Assembly (NCBI GenBank): GCA_036270095.1
Contig: DATBDE010000025.1
Location: 1 to 32,869, forward strand
Direction: 5' to 3'
Length of the DNA stretch: 32,869 nt
Source: DATBDE01 sp036270095
Lineage (GTDB): Bacteria; Actinomycetota; Thermoleophilia; Solirubrobacterales; Solirubrobacteraceae
Part shown: one piece after another, positions 1 to 8,899 of the stretch
Layout: every line of letters begins with the position of its first letter
How positions within the stretch are numbered: position 1 is the stretch's first letter
Notes under the pieces: generated by a model
Database searches by the model: none
What the model saw: only the letters and a program-made list of their open reading frames with translations
Told to the model about the DNA's origin: nothing
Made by a program: the position numbers and the translations under genes

Positions 1-13
1 TGCGCTTGACGGC

Positions 14-1231
14 ATGGCCGCCAAGCGTCCGCCGGCGTTCGTCGGCCGGACCAGCGAGCGCGAGTACCTGGACCGGCTGCTCGAGAACGTCCGAGAGGGC
101 CAGAGCGCAGTGCTCGTGATCCGCGGCGAGGCTGGTCTCGGTAAGACCGCGCTGCTGCGGCATGCTGTCACTCAGGCGGGCGGGTTCAAGGTCGCTCAGA
201 TCGCAGGGGTCGAGTCAGAGATGGAATGGCCGTTCGCTGGGGTGCACCAGTTGTGCGCGCCGATGCCGTCCCAGATCGACGTGCTCCCCTCGCCGCAGCG
301 GGACGCGCTGAGCATCGCGTTTGGTCTTTCCTTCGGGAAGGCGCCTGAGCCATTCCTCGTCGCGCTAACCACGCTCAGCCTGCTGGCCCAGATGTCAGAG
401 GAATAGCCGCTGCTCTGCGTGGTCGACGACGCCCAATGGCTCGACGCCGCCTCAGCGCAAATCCTGGGATTCGTTGCGCGACGCCTGCTCGCGGAGTCGA
501 TCGCGATCGTGTTCGCGGCGCGCGAGCCGAGCGATGAGCACGAGCTCGCGGGCCTCTCGGAGCTGCGCCTTACCGGCGTTGACGACGAAGACGCGCACGC
601 CCTACTCGCCAGCGTCGTCTCCGGTCGCCTGGATGCACCGGTCAGTGATCGGATCGTCGCGGAAACCCGCGGCAACCCGCTCGCGCTCTTGGAACTGTCG
701 CGCGGAATGACTTCGGCCGAACTGGCCGGCGGCTTTGCCCTTCCCGACGCAGTGGACGTTCCGGCGCAAATCGAGGACCGCTACCGGCAGCGCATCGACC
801 AGCTCCCCGCGACCACGCAGCAACTGATGCTGCTCGCCGCCGCGGACCCGGTCGGAGATGCCGCCCTGCTCTGGCGCGCCGCCGCGAGACTCGGCCTCGC
901 GCTTGAGTCGCCCGAACCCGCGGGCGATGCCGAGCTCATGGAGATCGGTGCACAGGTCCGCTTTCGTCATCCGTTGGTCAGATCCGCCGGACAGCGTGAT
1001 CGTCATTGGCGCGATCAGGGGCGAGCAAGAATTCGCCGCGGCGATCCCAACGACGAACGGGCACCAACCCCGGCTCCGCCTGCCCACGACCCCGGCACCA
1101 TCAGCCCCGCGCCCCCGCCGAGACCCGCTCCCAAAGATCGAACCCGTCACCACCAGACCATCACCAGCGCACTCACCCCGAGCCCTCACACCAACATCAC
1201 ACTCGACGCGATAACGGCGGATCGAGGTTAG
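14..1231 (+). pseudogene. LuxR-family AAA ATPase regulator, broken (in-frame stop, C-terminus lost)
   Basis: The N-terminal half of a large ATP-binding LuxR-type (LAL/MalT-like) regulator. The first 130 codons carry the FVGRTSE opening and a Walker A (GEAGLGKT, residues 38-45). A TAG at 404-406 interrupts the frame, but the same frame continues at once with PLLCVVDDAQWLD, the Walker B region, so the stop replaces one codon rather than shifting the frame. Homology runs on through the ELSRG segment and stops at FRHPLVRSA near 992. After that the frame gives a proline-rich, unfamiliar tail to the stop at 1229-1231. The tetratricopeptide-like middle and the C-terminal LuxR helix-turn-helix are absent, so even with readthrough the product would lack its DNA-binding domain. 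I read it as a decayed gene truncated around 992. From 992 to 1227 I see no other gene. Confidence 0.8.
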
Positions 1232-2676
1232 GTTACGAGTTGGTCGACGGGTGCGAAATCGTCGTCCAGGGGCGTCGCATGGCCGATGAGGCGTTGGAGA
1301 CCGGCTGCGGTGACCGGCATGGCCTTGGAGCCGAGCCTCGCTGATCGAGCGGCGATGGCTGGGACATCGAGCGGGGCGTTCGAGCCGGCGAGTACATGAT
1401 TGTGGGGCTCGCTGGGCATTTCGAACAGCACCACATGCGGAAACACCTGCCGCATAGTGGCCGCCTCCGCGCTGAGGAAGCGGTTGCCCCCGTCGATCAA
1501 ATTCATCAGGTAGGCGCCCCGCGGCTCCAGCAGCATTCGCAACTGCGCGAGAAACTGCTTCGTCGTCAGGTGCCACGGGGGAGAACGCCCAGAGAAGGCG
1601 TCGCCGACGATGACGTCGTAGCTACGCGGCGGTTCTCTTTTCACCAGCACCCGCGCGTCTCCGATCTCCGTCCGAAGCCTCGGGTCGCTGCGCAGTCCGA
1701 AGTCTGAGCGCGCAATGTCGACGACCGCGGGATCAATCTCGATGACCTTGTTGGTTGAACCCGGCCGGGTGGCGGCGAAATACCGGGGCAGCGCGAACGC
1801 CCCACCACCGATGTTCAGGGCTGCGATGGGTTTTCCAGGTGCCACGATGGTCTGGGTCGCGGCGGCCATCACCTCGGTGTAGGCGAGAGCCAGGACCTTG
1901 GGGTTGCGGAGATTGACCATTGAGTGCTCGACGTTGTCGAGCATCAGGATCCGAACATTCCCCGATATCGACAGCACCTGGATGCAGAAGTAGCCACTCT
2001 CGACCTTGCACGGTCCGCGCACCTGCTGCGCTGCGACGCTCGCGCCCATCGCCGCCACCAGGAGCACGATCGGCACCGCCCGGGCGGACCGCAGCAAACG
2101 CCACCACAGCACCGCCCCGGCCACGACGAGGACGATGCCGACACCGGCGAGGATTACTCGGGTGTGCAGATGCGCAGTGAGGACGAAGCCGGTGCCGAAG
2201 GTGCCCACGAGCGCGCCGGCCGTGGCGAACGCAGACAGCCTGCCGACGACGCTCCCGGTCACCTTGAGATCGTGCAATTGCATCTTGGCGACGATGGGCG
2301 TCACGCCGCTGAGCACGAAGGCGGGGAGAAAGACCGTCGTGGCGGAAAGGGCAACGATCGCCTTCAGGCTGTCGGCGTGCAGATCCTGGCCGATACCCGT
2401 GACTAGTGGTGGCGAGGTGATGACCAGCAGACCGCCGGCGATCAGGATCGGGCCCAGGAGCTTGTTGGGCGAGATCCGGTCGGCCGCCCATCCACCGATC
2501 CACGTCCCCGCCGCAATTCCGGCGAGCACGGTGCCGATGATCCCGGTGTAGGTGTTCAGCGACACGCCTACGTACGGGGCCATCTCGCGCGCCGCGAGGA
2601 TCTCGAGCACGAGCACGGCCGCCGAGGCCAGGAACACGACGATGGCAGCGCTCGCAGCCCGCACTGGCCCAATCAT
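1228..2676 (-). CDS. Fused MFS-like membrane / spermidine synthase-like protein
   Basis: A 482-residue protein with an integral membrane N-terminal half (about seven or eight hydrophobic segments between residues 5 and 215) and a cytosolic class I methyltransferase-fold C-terminal half. The latter shows a SAM-type glycine loop (NIGGGAFALP, residues 288-297), an acidic VIEIDP strand end (311-316), GDAR and GDAFSG motifs, and the DDDFAPVDQL ending that is typical of bacterial fused MFS/spermidine synthase proteins. Members of this family are rarely proven to make polyamines, so the substrate is unknown. I chose the ATG at 2676, directly before the first membrane helix; in-frame extension upstream to 2892 reads through an older gene remnant on the other strand and looks non-coding. 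It stands alone, its 3' end facing the LuxR pseudogene. Confidence 0.85.
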   Translation of the reverse strand: MIGPVRAASAAIVVFLASAAVLVLEILAAREMAPYVGVSLNTYTGIIGTVLAGIAAGTWIGGWAADRISPNKLLGPILIAGGLLVITSPPLVTGIGQDLHADSLKAIVALSATTVFLPAFVLSGVTPIVAKMQLHDLKVTGSVVGRLSAFATAGALVGTFGTGFVLTAHLHTRVILAGVGIVLVVAGAVLWWRLLRSARAVPIVLLVAAMGASVAAQQVRGPCKVESGYFCIQVLSISGNVRILMLDNVEHSMVNLRNPKVLALAYTEVMAAATQTIVAPGKPIAALNIGGGAFALPRYFAATRPGSTNKVIEIDPAVVDIARSDFGLRSDPRLRTEIGDARVLVKREPPRSYDVIVGDAFSGRSPPWHLTTKQFLAQLRMLLEPRGAYLMNLIDGGNRFLSAEAATMRQVFPHVVLFEMPSEPHNHVLAGSNAPLDVPAIAARSARLGSKAMPVTAAGLQRLIGHATPLDDDFAPVDQLVT

Positions 2677-2700
2677 GTCAATGTCGCTGCAGCGCGGCCG

Positions 2701-2832
2701 CATGCGGTCCGCCCGGCAGACGCCGACTGGCACCTCGGGATCATCTACACGGTGCATGAGGGCAGGGTCGTCCGGGGCGAGGAGTACTTCGACCGCGCCG
2801 AGGCCCTGGAAGCCGTGGGGCTCGGGGAGTAG
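2701..2832 (+). pseudogene. 3'-terminal remnant of a SnoaL-like (NTF2 fold) gene
   Basis: Forty-three codons and a TAG stop (2830-2832) read in one frame as the C-terminal end of a SnoaL-like protein: HLGIIYTVHEGRVVRGEEYF followed by DRAEALEAVGLGE. The pattern of a beta strand, a G-[KR]-[IV]-V turn, E-x-[YF]-x-D and an [EA]ALEA[AV]GL tail is characteristic of that family. The frame before 2701 has no homologous sequence, and the 5' part would fall inside the divergent membrane/spermidine-synthase gene, so the upstream two thirds have been deleted or replaced. It is a relic, not expressed as a protein as far as can be seen. Confidence 0.6.
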
Positions 2833-2996
2833 GGCCGCGACGATTCCAATCCAGCGCTGCTTCCCCTCCGGCTGGGCAGGTACCTCAGGCACGGACCCAA
2901 CTAGGACGCTCAGGACTCGTTTGCGAGCCCTTGCCGATTCGTGTTGCCAAAAGCGTTGCCGTTTTCGAGCGAAACAAAGGAGAAAAGGCAGAGGGC

Positions 2997-3025
2997 AAAA
3001 GAAAACCCCTCATTTGCGGGGCTTT
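2997..3025 (-). terminator. Intrinsic terminator after tRNA-Thr
   Basis: On the minus strand, AAAGCCCC and GGGGTTTT form an 8-bp stem (one G-U pair) around an 8-nt loop, followed by a run ending CTTTT. It lies just after the 3' end of tRNA-Thr and would end the tRNA transcript, and possibly a transcript coming from the small gene before it. Confidence 0.8.
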
Positions 3026-3030
3026 CGAGG

Positions 3031-3103
<73 letters not shown>

Positions 3104-3121
3104 GGGGGGAGGAGCGTAGCG

Positions 3122-3577
3122 CTAGGTACCCGGCACCGCTGCCTCTTCCCGGCCCTTCGCGGTGATCGTCGTCACCGGCAGGCCGAGGCCCTTGACCTTG
3201 GACGGCAGGTCGAGGTGCAGCCAGCGCGAGACCCGGGTCGGCAGCGTCGAGATGATGATCTCGTCGAAGCCGTGGAGGTTCACGGCGTCCTGGATAGCGG
3301 CCAGGGGCTCGGGGTCGCCGATCAGCGTCTGCACCGACCCGCCGGCGGCGTCCTCGAGCAGCGGCTGGGCGAGCTCGATCACGTTCTCGGCCTCGGACTT
3401 GTCCGTGTGGTCCTCGGGGTCCATGACCTTATGCAGCCCGTGCGCCGCGTTGGGCACCAGCAGCGTGAACGTGGCCGGGCCACGTTTGGCGCGGTCGCGC
3501 ACGGTGTCGAGCAAAGCCGGGGTCGCCGCCGTCTTGTTGGCGACGACGAGCACGCGGGTGGGCGAGGAGGACTCCAT
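3122..3577 (-). CDS. Conserved UspA-like small protein of unknown function
   Basis: A 151-residue soluble protein. It starts with a Rossmann-like strand (RVLVVANKTAATPALLDTV), has a middle GDPEP segment and ends with the well-conserved block FDEIIISTLPTRVSRWLHLD followed by LPSKVKGLGLPVTTI. This block is common in small actinobacterial proteins annotated as universal-stress-like or hypothetical; no biochemical role is established that I know of. The ATG at 3577 is preceded by AAAGGAG with good spacing. It lies alone upstream of tRNA-Thr on the same strand. The fold assignment (nucleotide-binding alpha/beta, as in Usp) is inference from the strand/helix pattern. Confidence 0.75.
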   Translation of the reverse strand: MESSSPTRVLVVANKTAATPALLDTVRDRAKRGPATFTLLVPNAAHGLHKVMDPEDHTDKSEAENVIELAQPLLEDAAGGSVQTLIGDPEPLAAIQDAVNLHGFDEIIISTLPTRVSRWLHLDLPSKVKGLGLPVTTITAKGREEAAVPGT

Positions 3578-3750
3578 CGCAGCTCCTTTCGTCGGCGCGC
3601 GTCGATTGTTCCACGCTCAGCCTCGGCGAGCAGCGACACGGTGCGTCGGCCGCTACGCACGGCGCCGTTCATGTCGTCCGTGACGCATTCACGTCCCAAT
3701 CTCCACATCTCCGCGTGGTCTCGTCACAGATCTGCGAGGACGCTGGCCGC

Positions 3751-5058
3751 ATGCAACGGGCAGCGCGATCGGACGGGGGCCAGGCAACGGTGGACTACGT
3801 GGCGCTGCTCGGCCTCGTGGCGCTCGTGCTCGCAGCGGGGGTCGGCGCAGTGGCGGTCAGCGGCGTCGGCGAGCGGCTGCTCTACGCCCTGCGCCAGGGC
3901 CTGTGCGCCGTGGGCGGGGCGCTCTGCCCTCCCCCGCCCGAGCCGTGCGTGGTCAAGCGCGACGCCCAGCGCGACAACGGCTCGGTGTCCGTCGGCGTCG
4001 TGCGCCTGGGCGAGGACCAGGCCCTGATCGTCGAGCGTCTCTCCAACGGCAAGGTGGCCGTGACGCTGATCGGTGGCGGGCACGCCGGGGCCGAGGTCGG
4101 CATCGGCGCGGGCGGATCGATCGGCACCGGCGGCGACGTGCTCGGCGCGGGCGCCGAGGCGCGCGCCGCAGTGATCGCACGGCTGGGCGACGGGCGCGAG
4201 TGGATCCTGCCCGACGAGGCCGCCGCGAAGCGGCTCATCGACCAGCTCGGCCGCGACGAGACCATCCCGCTCCTCGACGGCCCGGCCGAGGCGATCGACG
4301 ATCTCTTCGGCGGCGGTGAGGACGTGCGCCGGCCCGACGTCGAGTGGGACGAGGGGGGCACCGGCGGCGACGCCACCGGCGAGGCCGACGTCGGGCCGGC
4401 GACGGTCAGCGCCCGCGTGGCCATGGGCGTCTCGGTCGGCATTCGCACCGACCACCGCACGGCGCGGCGCACCTACTACCTGCGGCTCGACGCCGCCTCG
4501 AGCGCAGCGCTCAGCGCCAAGTTGCTCGGCGCGAGCGGCGCCGGCGCCGGGGCGACCTCGGTGGCCGTGACCTTCGACCGCCGCGGCAAGCCGGTCGAGC
4601 TGCTGGCCACCGCATCGCGCCAGCTCGAGGGCGGGCTGCAACTGCCGCCGGGGCTGGCGGCGGGGAAGCTGCTGGCCCGGGCGGTGGCGCACGGCGGCAC
4701 CGGCGGGCGCCTGGAGGTGGAAGGGCGGCTCGATCTCCGAGCGCCCGCCAACGCCGAGGCGACGAAGCGCCTGCTCGACGCGCTCGGGCATCCGGACGAC
4801 CCCGGCGGCCTCGGTCGCGCCGTGGCCGGAATGGGCGAGCGGCTGGTCAACGGCGCCCGCCTCGATGCGCGCGTGTACGGGATGACGAGCGACACCTACG
4901 GCGGCAGCGCGCGGGCGAGGGTCGTGGTCGGCGTCGGCGCGAACCTCGAGCACCGCATGGAGCAGAGCACGCTGCTCGGTGCCTGGGAGCGCCCGCCCGA
5001 CGGGGCGTGGACCGACCGCCGCGACTGCACCGACGCCGCCAAGCGGCTGGCGGCGTGA
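3751..5058 (+). CDS. TadE-like prepilin-signal protein with large C-terminal domain, function unknown
   Basis: A 435-residue protein. Residues 9-16 (GGQATVDY) followed by a 20-residue hydrophobic helix match the Flp/TadE-type N-terminus (usual form G-Q-[AS]-x-[VT]-E-[FY]; here Asp replaces Glu), so it is probably inserted or exported and perhaps cut by a TadV-type peptidase. After a cysteine-containing linker (C52, C59, C66, around a PPPPEP stretch) comes a long glycine-, alanine- and aspartate-rich region with repeated beta-strand-like patterns and an acidic DEGGTGGDATGEADVG linker near the middle. I do not recognise this domain. No tad/flp assembly genes lie nearby. I chose ATG 3751 because GAGGA sits 10 nt upstream; a GTG at 3715 in the same frame would add 12 residues. 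The gene overlaps nothing and ends 14 nt before the stop of the convergent oxidoreductase gene. Confidence 0.75.
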   Translation: MQRAARSDGGQATVDYVALLGLVALVLAAGVGAVAVSGVGERLLYALRQGLCAVGGALCPPPPEPCVVKRDAQRDNGSVSVGVVRLGEDQALIVERLSNGKVAVTLIGGGHAGAEVGIGAGGSIGTGGDVLGAGAEARAAVIARLGDGREWILPDEAAAKRLIDQLGRDETIPLLDGPAEAIDDLFGGGEDVRRPDVEWDEGGTGGDATGEADVGPATVSARVAMGVSVGIRTDHRTARRTYYLRLDAASSAALSAKLLGASGAGAGATSVAVTFDRRGKPVELLATASRQLEGGLQLPPGLAAGKLLARAVAHGGTGGRLEVEGRLDLRAPANAEATKRLLDALGHPDDPGGLGRAVAGMGERLVNGARLDARVYGMTSDTYGGSARARVVVGVGANLEHRMEQSTLLGAWERPPDGAWTDRRDCTDAAKRLAA

Positions 5059-5072
5059 GCGGCATGCGGCCC

Positions 5073-6128
5073 TCAGCTCCCGCTTCCGCGCGCGGTGAAC
5101 GAGCTCCACACCGTGGCTGCGGGCGCGCCTGCGTCGGGGTCGGCGTGCAGCTCGATGCGCTCCACCCACTTGACCCACTGGAACCCGCGGCGACCAGGCG
5201 CGACCAGGCGCACCGGGGCGCCGTGGTCGTGGCTCAGGCGTTCGTCGCCGACGTGGGTGGCGAGCAGCAGGCGGCGGGCGACCGCGAGCGGGAAGTCCCA
5301 GCGGTATCCGGTGTAGGACACGACGCGCACGCGGCCCGCACCCGCCGCGGGCTGCGCGGCGTCGAGCAGTCGGCCCAGGCGCGCGCCCCGCCACCGCTGG
5401 GTGGAATAGAAGCCGCCGGTGCAGTCGAGAGTGGCGACGAGCTCGTCACCGGCGTCGAGCCGGTCGGCGCGGACGGCGACCGGCCGCGCGCACATGCCGC
5501 CCACGGTCACGCGGTGGTCGGGCGCGAGCTCGCGCGGGTGGTCGGCGACCCACGATGTCGACGGGAACGTGTTGCCCGCGAACGAGTCGGCCTCGTAGGA
5601 GCCGGTGAACCGCCGCTTGGCCCCGCGCAGGCCGAACAGGCCGGCGACCGGCCGCTGGAGTTGCCAGAACGCGATGGCGCCCACGGCCACACCCGCGGTC
5701 GCGAAGAGCTGGCGCCGGCCGGCCAGGTCGCGGACGCGCGGGCGCTTGGCCCGCAGCAGCGCGTGCACCAGCACGATGAGGCCGAGCACCGCGCCGAGGG
5801 CCCAGTGCCAGTTCAACAGCCCGAACCCCGCGAGGTGCAGGTCGCCCCCCGCCGACCACACGAACCCCGACACGAGCGCGGCGCCGACCAGCGCCCCGGC
5901 CAGCAGCCCGAAGCCGGTGCTGCCGTCCCAGCGCGCCGGGTCGACCACCCTCGACCACACCCGCCGGCTCTTCCACACGAGCACGATCGCGATCGCCGCG
6001 CCCAGCGCGCCGTGGAGCACGAACACCCAGGCGGAGCCCGGCGAGCCGGCGAACGCGGTCAGCAGGCCGGTCGCCACGAGCAGCGCCACCAAGAGCGCCA
6101 GGCTCCAATCGGTCCCGCGCGGGCTCAC
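5073..6128 (-). CDS. Membrane-anchored molybdopterin-dependent oxidoreductase (sulfite oxidase-like fold)
   Basis: A 351-residue protein in two parts. Residues 8-160 hold about five membrane helices with histidines at 39, 108 and 122 that could bind heme b, as in small cytochrome-b-like anchors (inference). Residues 175-345 match the sulfite-oxidase/YedY-type molybdopterin domain: VTVGGM, then LDCTGG with Cys236 in the position of the molybdenum-ligating cysteine, YTGYRWDFPL, a DHGAPVRLVAPGRRGFQWVK cofactor-binding segment and KWVERIEL. The likely job is electron transfer between an unknown oxo-substrate and a membrane redox partner. It starts with GTG, 26 nt after the stop of the metallo-hydrolase gene, and is the last gene of the PAS-hydrolase-oxidoreductase operon. 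No twin-arginine signal is visible; the anchor may place the domain on either side. Confidence 0.85.
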   Translation of the reverse strand: MSPRGTDWSLALLVALLVATGLLTAFAGSPGSAWVFVLHGALGAAIAIVLVWKSRRVWSRVVDPARWDGSTGFGLLAGALVGAALVSGFVWSAGGDLHLAGFGLLNWHWALGAVLGLIVLVHALLRAKRPRVRDLAGRRQLFATAGVAVGAIAFWQLQRPVAGLFGLRGAKRRFTGSYEADSFAGNTFPSTSWVADHPRELAPDHRVTVGGMCARPVAVRADRLDAGDELVATLDCTGGFYSTQRWRGARLGRLLDAAQPAAGAGRVRVVSYTGYRWDFPLAVARRLLLATHVGDERLSHDHGAPVRLVAPGRRGFQWVKWVERIELHADPDAGAPAATVWSSFTARGSGS

Positions 6129-6154
6129 GCCCGCCCGAGGCTAGACCGCCGCGG

Positions 6155-7083
<929 letters not shown>

Positions 7084-7087
<4 letters not shown>

Positions 7088-7497
7088 GCGGCCGAGCCGT
7101 CCTCGGCCCCGACGGGCCAGAAGATCGCGATCGCGCCGCGGAAGCCCTCGGTGCCGACGATGGGCAGCGCGCTGACCTCGATGTCGTGCAGGTCGCCGCT
7201 GCTGCTGTGGATGTGCATGCGCGAGTGCATCGGCCGCCCGTGCTGCAGGGCGATGGTCAGGGGCAGTTGGTCCCAAGGGATCGGGTCACCGGCGGCGTCG
7301 AACGGCCCGAACGCCTCCCCCCACTCGCGCGGCCCCAGCGCGCCGGTCTCCTCGAAGCGCCGGCCGACCAGGGATCCGGCGGCCTCGTTGAAGAACACGA
7401 GGGTGCCCTCGGCGTCGACCAGGAACGCAGGGGTCGAGATGCTGGAGAGGAGGTTGCGGGCCAGGATCAGCTCGAGCGGCTTCTGCGCCTCGGGCAT
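7084..7497 (-). CDS. Single PAS-domain sensory protein
   Basis: A 137-residue protein consisting of one PAS fold: a helix (LELILARNLLSSI), the strand STPAFLVDAEGTLVFFN, the EAAGSLVG helix, a substrate-pocket region and the terminal strands HDIEVSALPIVG and GFRGAIAIFWP. No kinase, cyclase or DNA-binding domain is attached, so any output must go through a partner; the coupled hydrolase gene (ATGA overlap) is the obvious candidate (inference). Two ATG codons, 7506 and 7497, are possible; the second has an AGGATGGG ribosome site at a fair distance and is preferred. The gene is divergent from the membrane protein gene, with 56 nt between starts, which must contain both promoters. Confidence 0.75.
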
Positions 7498-7553
7498 CGT
7501 GCCCATCCTACGTCGGCGTCCGCGTGCGCCGGGGATTACCGTACGCGCCGCCC

Positions 7554-8270
7554 GTGCCAACGCGCCTGCATGTCCTCCGCGTCTACCGCTCCGCCGTCGC
7601 GATCATCGTGGTGAACGCGCGCATCGTCGTCCCGGCAGTGATCGTCGCGACGGTGATCCCGTTGGTGATCGAGTTGTTCGTCGAGCACGAGCTGCCGCGC
7701 GGCATCGCCGCGCTGGTGACCACCGTGGTCGACAGCTTCGCCGCCATGTTCTTCGCGGGCGCGGCCGAGCAGCTCGTGCACCGCTGGGAGGACGGCGAGC
7801 GGCGGGTCGAGCTCAAGGGCATCCTCTCGCGCGTGCCGCCGGTGATCCTGCCGCTGTTCGCCGTGGCCATCCTCCAGGCACTGGCCGTCGGGCTGGGCAT
7901 GCTGCTGCTGATCATCCCCGGCTTCATCATCTGGACCTTCACGGCGGTCGTGGGCCCGGTGGTCGTGGCCGAGGAGGTGGGGGTCAGGCGCAGCTTCCGC
8001 CGCAGCGCGCGCCTCGTCCGTGGCAACGCGTGGCGGGTCTTCTTCATCGTCTTCAGCGTCGAGCTCCTGGCCGGGATCCTCGCCGTGCTGATCGGCCTGG
8101 TCTTCACGTCGATCGGCGAGTCGAGCGAGAACCCGATCGCGCTCGCCATCGGCGAGGCGTTCACGTTCCCGCTCGAGGTCTTCTCGGTGGCGGTGATGTA
8201 CTGGCGCCTGCGCGAGATCGAGCGCGTCCGCCTCAGCGCGCAGGCCGACGAAGCGGTCGCCGCCGGCTAG
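7554..8270 (+). CDS. Multi-pass integral membrane protein (GDPD membrane-domain-like)
   Basis: A 238-residue membrane protein with about six hydrophobic segments (residues 16-40, 55-78, 96-120, 125-145, 163-190 and 200-215). The central signature, a long hydrophobic pair LLLIIPGFIIWTFTAVVGPV then VVAEEVGVRRSFRRSARLVR, resembles proteins related to the glycerophosphodiester phosphodiesterase membrane domain and DUF975-type families, where a conserved E-x-x-G-x-x-x-[AS]-x-x-R-S motif follows the membrane pair. No catalytic residues are seen, so the role is unknown. The GTG at 7554 gives the expected short N-terminus; a GTG at 7524 would also be in frame. It stops 9 nt before the end of the convergent tetR gene. 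Confidence 0.7.
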   Translation: MPTRLHVLRVYRSAVAIIVVNARIVVPAVIVATVIPLVIELFVEHELPRGIAALVTTVVDSFAAMFFAGAAEQLVHRWEDGERRVELKGILSRVPPVILPLFAVAILQALAVGLGMLLLIIPGFIIWTFTAVVGPVVVAEEVGVRRSFRRSARLVRGNAWRVFFIVFSVELLAGILAVLIGLVFTSIGESSENPIALAIGEAFTFPLEVFSVAVMYWRLREIERVRLSAQADEAVAAG

Positions 8271-8279
8271 CGCTCGCGG

Positions 8280-8855
8280 TCAGGCCGGAAGGGCGCGCTG
8301 CAGGGCGTCGGCCATCAGCTCTCCGGCCACGGCCAGCGGCTCGGTGCTGCGCTGGGCCCGGGCGAGGACGAACGCCCCCTCCAGCGCCGCCACCATGCCG
8401 ATGGCCAGCTCGCGGGCGCGCCGCTTGGCGATGCCGGCGCCGGTCAGGCGCTCGCTGGCGGACTCGAGCCAGCCGTCAAAGACGTCGGCGCAGGCCTCGC
8501 GCAGCGGCTCGCTGACGCTCGCGACCTCCAGCGCCACCGTCGCGATCGGGCAGGCGTCGGCGTAGCCGCTGGCGGCCAGGTCCGCCGCCGCGCCGGCGAA
8601 GAACGTGCGCACCGCGGTCACCACGTCGGGCGCCGGGTCGAAGATCGCCGGTACGAGCGCGCCGTACATCGCGCCCGACCAACGGATGGTCTCCGCCCCC
8701 AGCTGCTCCTTGCCCCCAGGGAAGAAGTGGTAGATCGAACCGAAGGGCGCCCGGGCCTCGTCGACGATCTGCTTGATGCCGGTGGCGTTGTAGCCCTGGC
8801 GGCGAAACAGCTCCGCGGTGGTGGTGACGATCCGGTCCTTGGTCTCCGTCGGCAT
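8280..8855 (-). CDS. TetR/AcrR family repressor, LmrA/YxaF-like
   Basis: A 191-residue regulator. Residues 5-52 form the TetR DNA-binding domain (RIVTTTAELFRRQGYNATGI, KQIVDEARAPFGSIYHFFPG, then GKEQL), and the ligand domain with CPIATVALEV and FDGWLESASERL matches the LmrA/YxaF branch. Such proteins repress a neighbouring gene until a small aromatic or drug-like ligand binds. It is transcribed away from the SnoaL-like gene at 8900; a TAGA-n4-TCTA site between them, resembling the LmrA/YxaF box, is the probable operator, making this gene autoregulated and the SnoaL-like gene its likely target. ATG start at 8855. Confidence 0.88.
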   Translation of the reverse strand: MPTETKDRIVTTTAELFRRQGYNATGIKQIVDEARAPFGSIYHFFPGGKEQLGAETIRWSGAMYGALVPAIFDPAPDVVTAVRTFFAGAAADLAASGYADACPIATVALEVASVSEPLREACADVFDGWLESASERLTGAGIAKRRARELAIGMVAALEGAFVLARAQRSTEPLAVAGELMADALQRALPA

Positions 8856-8863
8856 GATCCGCG

Positions 8864-8888
8864 TAGACTATTAGAGCGATCTATCTAG
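8864..8888. promoter_or_regulatory. Probable TetR (LmrA-type) operator
   Basis: In the 44-nt gap between the divergent tetR and SnoaL-like genes lies TAGAGCGATCTA (8872-8883), with arms TAGA and TCTA, flanked by further TAGAC (8864) and TATCTA (8883-8888) half-site-like repeats. LmrA/YxaF-type repressors bind sites of the general form TAGA-n4-TCTA, which fits the type of repressor encoded next door. The AGGAGG ribosome site of the SnoaL-like gene (8887-8892) touches the element. Confidence 0.55.
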
Positions 8889-8899
8889 GAGGCGCCAAC

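Noticed and set aside
1003..1227. Possible small gene or proline-rich protein after the LuxR remnant
   Set aside because: The Pro/Arg/His-rich translations in all frames show no start signal or family pattern.
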